Assembly (NCBI GenBank): GCA_964633715.1
Contig: CAZWHQ010000058.1
Coordinates: forward strand, 1 to 21,768
From: JAUWVG01 sp964633715
Lineage (GTDB): Bacteria > Acidobacteriota > Aminicenantia > Aminicenantales > Aminicenantaceae
Length of the DNA: 21,768 nucleotides
Reading direction: 5' to 3'
The notes beneath the pieces were generated by a model. It saw only the letters and a list, made by a program, of their open reading frames with translations, did no database searches and was not told the DNA's origin. Positions 14,917 to 21,768 of the stretch are shown in pieces. Numbering within the stretch: the first letter of the stretch is position 1; each line of letters begins with the position of its first letter. A program made the translations under genes and the position numbers.

Positions 14917-16263
14917 CTAGGGTTTGTTTTTTTTTAAGGATTCGACTGAAATGATCTGTGCCTTGAAGGTCTTCATGAAATTCTGAACTGTGGGGTCTTT
15001 TAAAGCGACATCGGCTTCTTTTTCCTTTTTTGGAGTAATTTTTGATGGATTTGAAGGAGTTTTTTCAAGTACTCTCGGATTAATTTTTGGAGGAGCGGCC
15101 TTTTGGGAAGTGGGCAAATCCAATCCTTTTCTGAGGTTTTCGAGTTCTTGTATCATTGTTTTAACTGGAGTGATTTTCTTAAAATGACACAATTTTACAA
15201 GCAAAGTTTCTAAATAAATCCGAGGATGTGATGAAAATTTCAGTCCCTGCTCTCCCTGTTGGAGAACTAAAAGATACCGGAGAATTTCCTCTTCGGAGGC
15301 GAGATTGGCCTGTTTTTTTATTTCGGCCAGATCTTCCTCGGTCAGGGGAACCAAATCCTGAGGTTTCTCAACAGTTTTAGCCAACAATAAATTTCGAAAA
15401 TGAAAAACAAGCTCTTTGAAAAAGAATCTGAGATCAAACCCGTTGGTTATCACTTTATCTACAAAAGAAAAAACTGTTCCAGGCTTGTCCTCGAGGATGA
15501 TGGATGCACACTCGATGAGCAGCTCACGGTTCATCACACCCAATATCTCCTTGAGGTCTTCATCTCTGATGTTTTCACCTGAAAAGGCCACAGCCTGATC
15601 GAGCAGACTTTGAACATCTCTTAAACTGCCATCAGCGGCTTCAGCCAGCAAATTTAATCCAATAGAAGATATCGTGATTTTTTCTTTTTGTGTGATGTCG
15701 AGAAGATGATTGATGATATCTTTTTGTGAGATTTTCTTAAACTCGAAATGCTGACATCGAGATACAATGGTGGCCGGCACTTTATGAAATTCAGTTGTGG
15801 CAAAAATAAAAAACGTATTGGCAGGAGGTTCTTCGAGTGTTTTCAACAGCGCATTAAAGGCTTCTCTTGTCAACATGTGCACTTCGTCGATAATGATGAT
15901 TTTATTACGGCTGTGAATCGGCTTATACTTTATCCCATCTCGTAAAGACCTCACCTCATCGATGCCCCGGTTCGATGCCCCATCGATTTCTAAAATATCG
16001 ATCGAGCGATCCTCATTGACCTCCCTGCAGAGTTCACATTTATTGCAGGGTGTTGGAGTGGGACCTTGCTGACAGTTGAGGGCCTTCGCAAGAATTCGAG
16101 CCGCTGTTGTCTTGCCCACACCTCGCATGCCTGAAAAAATGTAGGCTTGAGCCACTCTGTTGTTCTTGATAGCATTTCTCAAAGTCTGAACAATAGGCTT
16201 TTGGCCTATCATCTCTTCAAATGTCATAGGGCGATATTTTCGTGCGTAGATGAGATAGCTCAT
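14917..16263 (-). CDS. dnaX: DNA polymerase III subunit gamma/tau
   Basis: This 448-aa clamp-loader ATPase has Walker A GMRGVGKT (45-52), zinc ligands C64/C73/C76/C79, Walker B with DEVH (126-129) and the SRC sensor/arginine-finger motif (168-170). Domain III continues to about 365. A short basic linker and tail replace the long tau-specific region of E. coli, so it resembles a gamma-length protein. An A9 run lies four codons before the stop, but frameshifting there would gain little. No clear Shine-Dalgarno sequence precedes the ATG. It is divergent from the EamA gene, and the 135-bp spacer between them shows only the possible promoter listed separately. Confidence 0.95.
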   Translation of the reverse strand: MSYLIYARKYRPMTFEEMIGQKPIVQTLRNAIKNNRVAQAYIFSGMRGVGKTTAARILAKALNCQQGPTPTPCNKCELCREVNEDRSIDILEIDGASNRGIDEVRSLRDGIKYKPIHSRNKIIIIDEVHMLTREAFNALLKTLEEPPANTFFIFATTEFHKVPATIVSRCQHFEFKKISQKDIINHLLDITQKEKITISSIGLNLLAEAADGSLRDVQSLLDQAVAFSGENIRDEDLKEILGVMNRELLIECASIILEDKPGTVFSFVDKVITNGFDLRFFFKELVFHFRNLLLAKTVEKPQDLVPLTEEDLAEIKKQANLASEEEILRYLLVLQQGEQGLKFSSHPRIYLETLLVKLCHFKKITPVKTMIQELENLRKGLDLPTSQKAAPPKINPRVLEKTPSNPSKITPKKEKEADVALKDPTVQNFMKTFKAQIISVESLKKNKP

Positions 16264-16362
16264 TTTTATGATTAATGCAAAGGATAAGGACTTTAAGGCC
16301 CTTTTTCTTTAAACAATATCTTAGCATAATTCCTCAAGAATGGAAAAGAAAAAAACAAAAAT

Positions 16363-16390
16363 TTGACCCCGAATATTTTTATGGTATATG
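16363..16390 (+). promoter_or_regulatory. Possible promoter for the EamA transporter gene
   Basis: TTGACC (16363-16368) and TATATG (16385-16390) are separated by 16 nt. The predicted start near 16397 falls almost on ATG 16399, which would give a leaderless mRNA. This agrees with the lack of a ribosome site there. Weak evidence. Confidence 0.35.
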
Positions 16391-16398
16391 TTGGGCGT

Positions 16399-17292
16399 AT
16401 GGAGAATAAGAGGAGTCTGGCTGAAATCCATGTGGCCGTTGTCCTCTTCGGGATCGCCGGACTTTTCGGCAAATGGATTCCCTTAACTCCCTCTATAATC
16501 GTCTTTGGACGAGTATTTTTCGCCAGCATCGCACTCGCCTTCATTTTATTGATTTCTAAACAGAGCCTCTTTTTCAAAATAAAATCCACGTATTATCTTC
16601 TTGTATCTCTAGGTTTTCTTTTGGCGGTTCATTGGACGGTTTTCTTCCAGTCCATCCAGATTTCGACCGTGGCTGTTGGTCTTTTGTCCTACTCCAGTTT
16701 TCCAGTTTTCACAGCGTTTCTTGAACCGCTATTTTTCAAGGAAAAGATTCAATTCAAAAATATTATATACGCCGGCATGTGTGTTCTAGGAATCTTCCTC
16801 ATCATCCCAAAATATGATTTGAAAAACACCATTCTGCAGGGAGTTTTATGGGGACTGGGCGCAGGCCTGACTTTTTCCGTATTGACAATATTCAATCGGA
16901 GACTTTCCCAAAAATACTCCAGTTTGGTTATTGCTTTTTACCAGGATTTTTTTGCCACGCTCTTCCTCCTCCCCTTCTTTTTTATCCAACGTCCTGCCTT
17001 AGATCTCAAAAACATTGTCCTTCTGTGTTTACTCGGCATATTCTGTACAGCCGGCTCTCACACTCTATTTATCAAAGGGATGAAATACATCCGCGCTCAA
17101 ACAGCGGCAATTATCAGCTCTCTCGAACCTGTTTATGGAATCCTTATTGCCTTTCTCTTTTTACATGAGATTCCAACATTCAGGACAATCTTGGGAGGAT
17201 TGATTATTCTTTGGGCAGCCTTTTCAGTCACCTGGAACGGAGTCAAACAAACCAAATCAGAAAGGAGAGAGAACTATGCCACAAAAATTTGA
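16399..17292 (+). CDS. EamA/DMT-family membrane transporter
   Basis: This protein of about 297 aa has around ten hydrophobic helices in two repeated EamA halves. The first contains GRVFFASIALAF and ends near SSFPVFTAFLEPLFFKE, and the second ends in SSLEPVYGILIAFLFLHEIPT. Drug/metabolite transporters of this family export amino acids or other small metabolites; the substrate cannot be told. The start is uncertain: TTG 16363, ATG 16381 and ATG 16399 share the frame and none has a ribosome site. I prefer 16399, which leaves a short charged N-terminus before the first helix and suits the possible promoter. Its stop lies 20 nt from the convergent lipoprotein stop. Confidence 0.88.
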   Translation: MENKRSLAEIHVAVVLFGIAGLFGKWIPLTPSIIVFGRVFFASIALAFILLISKQSLFFKIKSTYYLLVSLGFLLAVHWTVFFQSIQISTVAVGLLSYSSFPVFTAFLEPLFFKEKIQFKNIIYAGMCVLGIFLIIPKYDLKNTILQGVLWGLGAGLTFSVLTIFNRRLSQKYSSLVIAFYQDFFATLFLLPFFFIQRPALDLKNIVLLCLLGIFCTAGSHTLFIKGMKYIRAQTAAIISSLEPVYGILIAFLFLHEIPTFRTILGGLIILWAAFSVTWNGVKQTKSERRENYATKI

Positions 17293-17312
17293 GACTGAAA
17301 TAACAGTTCGCT

Positions 17313-18476
17313 TTATTTCTTTATCACTTTTTTAACCTTCGCTTCCTTTTTGTGCCTTTCCTTCAGCTTTGCTTCTTCATCTTGATGCTTTCTTAGAAGT
17401 GCTCTGATTTCAGCTTGAGCTTCTTGTTCAATTTTTGCCTTCTCAGCTGCGCTTGTTGCATTTTTTTTATCATCTTCACGCTTTTTCCTTACGGAACTCA
17501 TTTCTTTTTCTTGACTGCTCTTCAATCTTGTCAATTCACGCATTTGATTCTCTTGAAGTGTTGGACCTTCAACTTTTTGAGAAACATCTCCCGTCCTTCG
17601 GATCCTTGTTCTATTTAGGGTGTCCCTGACGTTTTCTCTCTCCACGACTGTTTTTGGCTTTGCCGTTTCATTTTTCCTGATTTCGGGCCGAAACACTTGG
17701 AGCTCATCTGCTCTGACAATTGATTTCATCGGAGTTTGAGCATCTTTTACCACATGTTTTACGATTGGTTTTCCAACTCTGCTTTGAATATACTCCCTAT
17801 CGACACCCAAATTGACAATATTCCTATCTTGCTGGACAATGTTTGTTTTATGAATAGTGGTGCTTATAATCGTCTGGTTCCGTTCGACTGGAAGCATATT
17901 GCGATAGATTTGTGTGCGATAAAAATAAGGGTATTCTACAAAAATCCAATTTCGGTTGGTTAATCCAAGAGTGACAGATCTGATCCCTACACCCGGCATG
18001 AAGCGTGTCCCAGGCGGGATAGGTGCCCAGCCGATGAAGAGATGGCTTCGCCTCCATGTCACCCAAGCTGGCCCCCAAGTTGAGTCCGGAACCCAGTACC
18101 AGCCTAGATAGTTGTCCCAACCCCATCGGCCATAATGAAAGGGGATCCAACCCCACTCCCAATCTGAGATCCAGGTCCAACCAAAATCGGACCACACCCA
18201 ATTTCCATTCGAATACGGCCTCCAGCCATATCGGTAGACTTGAGGAATCCAAACATATCCGTAGGGGGAATGGTAAACCCACAATCCATGAGGAGACAGA
18301 TAGTCGTAGAAATAGGACGTATCATATTGAGAAGGGAGATCTCTGTAGTCCTCCTCATAATATGGCTCTTCTTGAGGTTGCGGAGAATCTTGCGGGTAGG
18401 GCACATAAATTACGCAGCCCGAAAGAAGCAAAAGGCCTAAAAATACAAGAGAAAAAAGAGAAAGTATATTTTTCAC
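17313..18476 (-). CDS. Tryptophan-rich DUF6600-like lipoprotein
   Basis: The 387-aa product starts at GTG with AGGAGG 6 nt upstream. A lipoprotein signal peptide ends in LLSGC, so C21 should be lipidated and the protein envelope-anchored. Residues about 64-155 are packed with W, Y and G in the pattern GYVWIPQ, GWRPYSNGNWVW, WGWIPFHYGRWGW and WVPDSTWGPAWVTWR. This is typical of DUF6600/YXWGXW-type envelope proteins, whose function I do not know. The middle region (about 160-300) is unremarkable. Residues about 305-387 are highly charged (K, E, R, Q) and likely form a long helix or coiled coil. It starts 41 nt after the aminotransferase gene on the same strand. Confidence 0.82.
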   Translation of the reverse strand: MKNILSLFSLVFLGLLLLSGCVIYVPYPQDSPQPQEEPYYEEDYRDLPSQYDTSYFYDYLSPHGLWVYHSPYGYVWIPQVYRYGWRPYSNGNWVWSDFGWTWISDWEWGWIPFHYGRWGWDNYLGWYWVPDSTWGPAWVTWRRSHLFIGWAPIPPGTRFMPGVGIRSVTLGLTNRNWIFVEYPYFYRTQIYRNMLPVERNQTIISTTIHKTNIVQQDRNIVNLGVDREYIQSRVGKPIVKHVVKDAQTPMKSIVRADELQVFRPEIRKNETAKPKTVVERENVRDTLNRTRIRRTGDVSQKVEGPTLQENQMRELTRLKSSQEKEMSSVRKKREDDKKNATSAAEKAKIEQEAQAEIRALLRKHQDEEAKLKERHKKEAKVKKVIKK

Positions 18477-18482
18477 TGCTTT

Positions 18483-18488
18483 CCTCCT
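18483..18488 (-). promoter_or_regulatory. Strong ribosome site for a GTG start
   Basis: AGGAGG lies 6 nt before GTG 18476. It supports GTG as the true start of the lipoprotein, which puts the signal peptide at the N-terminus. Confidence 0.8.
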
Positions 18489-18517
18489 CTGTCAAGATTT
18501 CGTCAAATTGATTAATT

Positions 18518-19735
18518 CTAATCCAGGGCTTTAAAGACTTTTTTTATTTTTTTGAATGCCCACAAAAGATCTTTTTGTTTGATGACAAGCGGAGGAGCAA
18601 AGCGGATCACATTATCATGTGTTTCCTTACAGAGGAGTCCCTCTGTTTTTAAGGCTTCACAGAAACGCCGGGCACCTCCAGCTTCAGGTTTCAGTTCAAT
18701 CCCAATCAAGAGACCGATTCCTCTGACTTCTTTGATATGGTGACTGCGGATCGTTTTCAGCTTTGCCAGGAAATAGTCCCCTACCTCTGCTGCTCTGTTC
18801 ACGAGTTCTTCTTCATGAAGAACTTTGAGAGACTCTCGAGCTACAGCACAGGCCAAAGGATTTGCGCCAAACGTGGATCCATGTGAACCCGGTGTATACA
18901 ATCCTAAAATTTCCCGACTCGAGAGAACAGCCGAAATGGCATAACAACCTCCTCCAAGGGACTTCCCCACTATGAGTACATCGGGTTTAACTCCCTCATG
19001 ATCACAGGCAAAGAGTTTTCCTGTCCGCCCCAGCCCTGTTTGGATTTCATCTGCGATAAAGAGGACATTATTGGCCTCACAGATCTCTTTGGCTCTTTTT
19101 AAATATCCCTCGGGTGGAAAAAGAATGCCCGCTTCGGCTTGGATCGGTTCAACAAGAAAGGCGGCCGTATTTGGCGTGATGGCTTCCTCAAGATCTGTCT
19201 CGTTTCCAAAAGGGACCACTTCAAAACCCGGAGTATAGGGACCAAAATCTTTTCTGTACAGGGATTCTGTCGAGAAACTGATGATCGTGATCGTTCGGCC
19301 GTGAAAATTGTCAGAACACACAATAACCTCAGCCTGGTCCTCTGGAATACCCTTCTGTTGGTATCCCCACATCCGGGCCGCTTTTAGGGCTGTTTCGACG
19401 GCTTCAGCACCTGAATTCATCGGAAGCACCATCTGAAAATCCATAAGATCGCACATTTCTTTTGCCAGAGGCGGCCATTGATCATTGCGAAAAGCGCGAG
19501 ATGTCAGAGTCACTTTCTCCGATTGTTTCTTTAAAGCTTTAACAATTCTTGGATGACAATGCCCCTGGCTGACAGCCGAGTAGGCAGAAAGAAAATCAAG
19601 GTATTTCTTTCCTTCTTGATCCCAGACCCAAATCCCTTTGGCTTTGGTGATGACCACATCCAGAGGATTGTAGTTGTGCGCTCCATACAAATCTTCAAGA
19701 TCGATATAGTATTTGCTGTTTATTTGTTCATCCAT
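18518..19735 (-). CDS. rocD: Ornithine--oxo-acid aminotransferase
   Basis: This 405-aa class III PLP aminotransferase is predicted to convert ornithine and 2-oxoglutarate to glutamate-5-semialdehyde (in equilibrium with P5C) and glutamate. YGAHNYNPL (18-26), DFLSAYSAVSQGHCHP and SRAF are hallmarks of ornithine aminotransferase. NSGAEA (107-112) binds PLP phosphate, D229/E230 contact the ring, and K258 in VGKSLGGG is the Schiff-base lysine. ATG 19735 has GGAG 6 nt upstream. The frame stays open to 19816, but the extra 27 residues run into the arm of element D and do not match the family. It shares the P5C node with hypD, 13 kb away. Confidence 0.92.
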   Translation of the reverse strand: MDEQINSKYYIDLEDLYGAHNYNPLDVVITKAKGIWVWDQEGKKYLDFLSAYSAVSQGHCHPRIVKALKKQSEKVTLTSRAFRNDQWPPLAKEMCDLMDFQMVLPMNSGAEAVETALKAARMWGYQQKGIPEDQAEVIVCSDNFHGRTITIISFSTESLYRKDFGPYTPGFEVVPFGNETDLEEAITPNTAAFLVEPIQAEAGILFPPEGYLKRAKEICEANNVLFIADEIQTGLGRTGKLFACDHEGVKPDVLIVGKSLGGGCYAISAVLSSREILGLYTPGSHGSTFGANPLACAVARESLKVLHEEELVNRAAEVGDYFLAKLKTIRSHHIKEVRGIGLLIGIELKPEAGGARRFCEALKTEGLLCKETHDNVIRFAPPLVIKQKDLLWAFKKIKKVFKALD

Positions 19736-19741
19736 AAGCGT

Positions 19742-19745
19742 CTCC
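19742..19745 (-). promoter_or_regulatory. Ribosome binding site deciding the rocD start
   Basis: GGAG on the minus strand lies 6 nt before ATG 19735 and supports the 405-aa product over the longer frame. Confidence 0.6.
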
Positions 19746-19800
19746 CATGCTTTATTTATAGCAGAAATCGCCAGAAAACAAAATGTCACAACTTGTTTGA

Positions 19801-20001
19801 ATTCTTTTCCTCCCATGACTTCTTATAGAGTTCTGGGAAGATGATGGAGAAATCCGTTTGGAGGACGAGCGGGCATGGTTCATTTCCTCTTGGGAATGAG
19901 AGCGAGGAACGGAGATCGAGTGAGCTTTCCTCGCTGGGGAAAGCGCAACGTGGTTTCTCATCACTTCACAGAACTCATCCTTGAAATCATGGGAGGAAGA
20001 G
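19801..20001 (+). repeat. Structured repeat element, copy D (short form)
   Basis: The core (19828-19976) is exactly 149 bp, the same as copy A, and runs from GAGTTC to GAACTC. Outer arms 19804-19818 and 19987-20001 pair over 15 bp with one U-G position, and the left arm ends in ATGA (19815-19818). The hairpin CATTTCC/GGGAATG (19881-19887/19892-19898) replaces CATCTTC/GAAGATG of copy A with pairing kept. The stem AGCGAGGA/TCCTCGCT recurs at 19901-19908/19928-19935. The inner ends are also near-palindromic: 19828-19852 pairs with 19952-19976 apart from about three positions. It sits in the 286-bp spacer between the symporter stop (20022) and rocD. Confidence 0.87.
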
Positions 20002-20021
20002 TCTTAAGAATTTTCTGAAGA

Positions 20022-21743
20022 TTACTTAAGGTGGCGGTACCAGGTGTATTTTAAGGTTAGCACGGCCGTCAGAGAAATCCCCAGACAAACAAGTGATCGT
20101 CCATACCAGTGACCAACAAGATACATGGGAAACAGGTAGCCTGACGCGATAGCCATCATCCCAAGAACGACATTCAACACAGCACGTGGCGCCCTTTCAG
20201 CTTTATTTTCACGTTCGGAAGCCGTCAGGCCAGAATTTTCCCGAACCGGTTTCCACCGCCCGAAAGGCCGGATAGATCGATAAAATTCGTTCAATAAATT
20301 TGTATCAACGGGCTTAGTGGCCAACGATCCAACCGTACTCAACAAAAAAGAAGCCATAACGATCAAAGGAAAAATCACATAGTCCGGTACCGAATTGGTG
20401 AAGAGGGAGACCAAAGAGAGAAGAATTCCTCCAAAAGTTCCCAGTGCATATCCCCAACCGTTCATTCTCCACCAGTACCAACGCAGGACGTTTGGAATAA
20501 TGACTCCCCCACCCAGCGCCATCATCATCCAGCTCCAGATTTCAGCAATGGAACCGCTCTGAAATCCAATGAGAATCCCCAAAAGAACAAGAATTATCGT
20601 AGCCAAATAGCTGAAATTGACAGCCTGACGTTCTGTAACCTGTTTCTTCTTAAAAGGCTGCCAGAGATCGCGCACGATAAACGATGCTCCGCTGTTAACG
20701 GTTGAGCTAAAGGTGGACATAAAAGCCGCCAGCAATCCGGCCACAACAAAACCCCTCACTCCAACCGGTAAAAAATCTTTTAACACCAGTGGCATGACTT
20801 TTTCAGAGTCAGTCACTCCTGAAACACCCGTCAGCGCCAGCAGCACAATACCCATCACCAGAGCCCACCGTACGATCAAAAATACACTCCAGGCCGCCCC
20901 AAGCTTTGCCGCATCACGTTCGTTCCGTGCCGCAAGAAAGCGTTGAAAATCATACATCTGTGCCGGCCCCCCGGCATTCATCAGCAATCCCTTCAAAATC
21001 CAGACAATGACCAATGCTCCGAAAAATTCAAACTGGGCATTGTCCGTACCGCTCAACTCGGGCAATTTCCATGGAACAGACAAAGAGGTAAAGCCATAGG
21101 GAACTTTGGCCAGTCCTTCAGGATTCAGTTTTAACCATGCGATAAAGGCGATGATAAGGCTGCTGATGGTCAGAACAACGGTCTGGATTACATCTGTGAC
21201 AACCACACTGAATAAACCGCCTAAAATAACATAGATAGTTGTCACTGTTATGATTAGAAGCGCCAGTAAGTTTGGTTCAAGAGGGATATAGACAGAGGCA
21301 AACTTGCCGATTCCCTGGAACGCATATCCTACAAAACTGGCCAGTGTCAAAACAGCCATCGATGCATAGGCTGTTCTTGCTAAACGGCCTGCTGAATCAT
21401 CTCCAAACCGGGTTTTCATCCATTCTGCAGCTGTTAAAACATTTGAGCGGCGAACCCACTTGCCCATATAGGACAAAAAAAAGGCCCCCATTAAAAAACC
21501 CCACATCCAGTGATGCCACATGGACTTCATTCCGAGGACAAAAAGGATGGAGACAATCCACATCGTGCCTGTAATGTCGAAATTGGACACTGAACCAGAC
21601 ATGGCCAATGCAAGCCAGGGAAGCTTTTTTCCGCCTAAAAAATAGGACTCTAAACTCTTAGATGCACGTTTTCGGTACCAGAAGCCCAACCCGATAACGG
21701 ATACAAAGTAGATTATTACAACGGCATTGTCGATTCCGTTCAT
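20022..21743 (-). CDS. Sodium:solute symporter (SSS family)
   Basis: This 573-aa membrane protein has about 13 hydrophobic helices. The N-terminal helix (NAVVIIYFVSVIGLGFWY) is followed by SLESYFLGGKKLPWLALAMSG, then SNFDITGTMW, all typical of the SSS fold, in which Na+ drives uptake. TVNSGASFIVRDLW (about 350-363) corresponds to the conserved Na+-site region. The substrate cannot be told: sugar, amino acid and monocarboxylate carriers all share these motifs. A proline/peptide-related role is suggested only by the neighbours. The ATG lacks a strong ribosome site, but the frame, length and first helix fit. It is followed by element D and then rocD on the same strand. Confidence 0.88.
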   Translation of the reverse strand: MNGIDNAVVIIYFVSVIGLGFWYRKRASKSLESYFLGGKKLPWLALAMSGSVSNFDITGTMWIVSILFVLGMKSMWHHWMWGFLMGAFFLSYMGKWVRRSNVLTAAEWMKTRFGDDSAGRLARTAYASMAVLTLASFVGYAFQGIGKFASVYIPLEPNLLALLIITVTTIYVILGGLFSVVVTDVIQTVVLTISSLIIAFIAWLKLNPEGLAKVPYGFTSLSVPWKLPELSGTDNAQFEFFGALVIVWILKGLLMNAGGPAQMYDFQRFLAARNERDAAKLGAAWSVFLIVRWALVMGIVLLALTGVSGVTDSEKVMPLVLKDFLPVGVRGFVVAGLLAAFMSTFSSTVNSGASFIVRDLWQPFKKKQVTERQAVNFSYLATIILVLLGILIGFQSGSIAEIWSWMMMALGGGVIIPNVLRWYWWRMNGWGYALGTFGGILLSLVSLFTNSVPDYVIFPLIVMASFLLSTVGSLATKPVDTNLLNEFYRSIRPFGRWKPVRENSGLTASERENKAERAPRAVLNVVLGMMAIASGYLFPMYLVGHWYGRSLVCLGISLTAVLTLKYTWYRHLK

Positions 21744-21768
21744 GTTCTTATCTGGATTTAGCCTGAAG

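Noticed and set aside
14917..14940. Programmed frameshift at the A9 run near the dnaX 3' end
   Set aside because: The run is only four codons from the stop, so a shift would barely change the product, unlike the tau/gamma switch of E. coli.
19736..19816. Longer ornithine aminotransferase starting at 19816
   Set aside because: The extension runs into the left arm of element D, while ATG 19735 has GGAG at good spacing and matches the family N-terminus.

Overview
The window comes from a bacterial chromosome (type A RNase P RNA, dnaX-ybaB-recR cluster). It has moderate-to-low GC, and most genes lie on the minus strand. A four-subunit pyruvate:ferredoxin oxidoreductase and an oxygen-sensitive glycyl-radical enzyme indicate an anaerobe that ferments peptides and amino acids. 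A lipoprotein and an exported peptidase fit a cell with an envelope of Gram-negative type. Placement near Aminicenantia (Acidobacteriota) is only a guess from gene content.

Layout, left to right. A short tandem repeat (9-57) is followed by rnpB (minus). The rnpB 5' end overlaps the 3' end of an NtrC-family regulator gene, and its apparent sigma70 promoter lies inside that gene. Reading the minus strand from 8580 down: an exported Xaa-Pro aminopeptidase, hypE and hypD (hydroxyproline dehydratase activase and enzyme), a cytoplasmic Xaa-Pro aminopeptidase and the regulator, translationally coupled to it. This looks like a route for proline/hydroxyproline peptides (collagen-like) to 1-pyrroline-5-carboxylate (P5C). 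On the plus strand is a fetAB-type metal exporter (9129-10576). A repeat-rich convergent spacer (10577-10900) comes next, then on the minus strand porCDAB, recR, ybaB and dnaX (10901-16263). A plus-strand EamA transporter (16399-17292) is followed on the minus strand by a tryptophan-rich DUF6600-like lipoprotein, ornithine aminotransferase (which also makes P5C/glutamate semialdehyde) and a sodium:solute symporter.

The most unusual content is non-coding. Four intergenic elements (A 3248-3453, B 6797-7172, C 8681-9055, D 19801-20001) share the same inner left end, and A, B and D also share the right end. Each is enclosed by an inverted repeat of 15-21 bp whose sequence is unique to that copy. 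Each left arm ends in ATGA or GTGA. Five non-Watson-Crick positions in the arms are all G-U pairs if the plus strand is transcribed, and an internal hairpin covaries between A and D. These look like mobile structured RNAs without an ORF. The ATGA/GTGA junction recalls HEARO/omega-RNA elements of IscB transposons, but copy-specific self-complementary flanks are not something I know from that family. A fifth, unrelated hairpin element at 10630-10790 has a similar layout.
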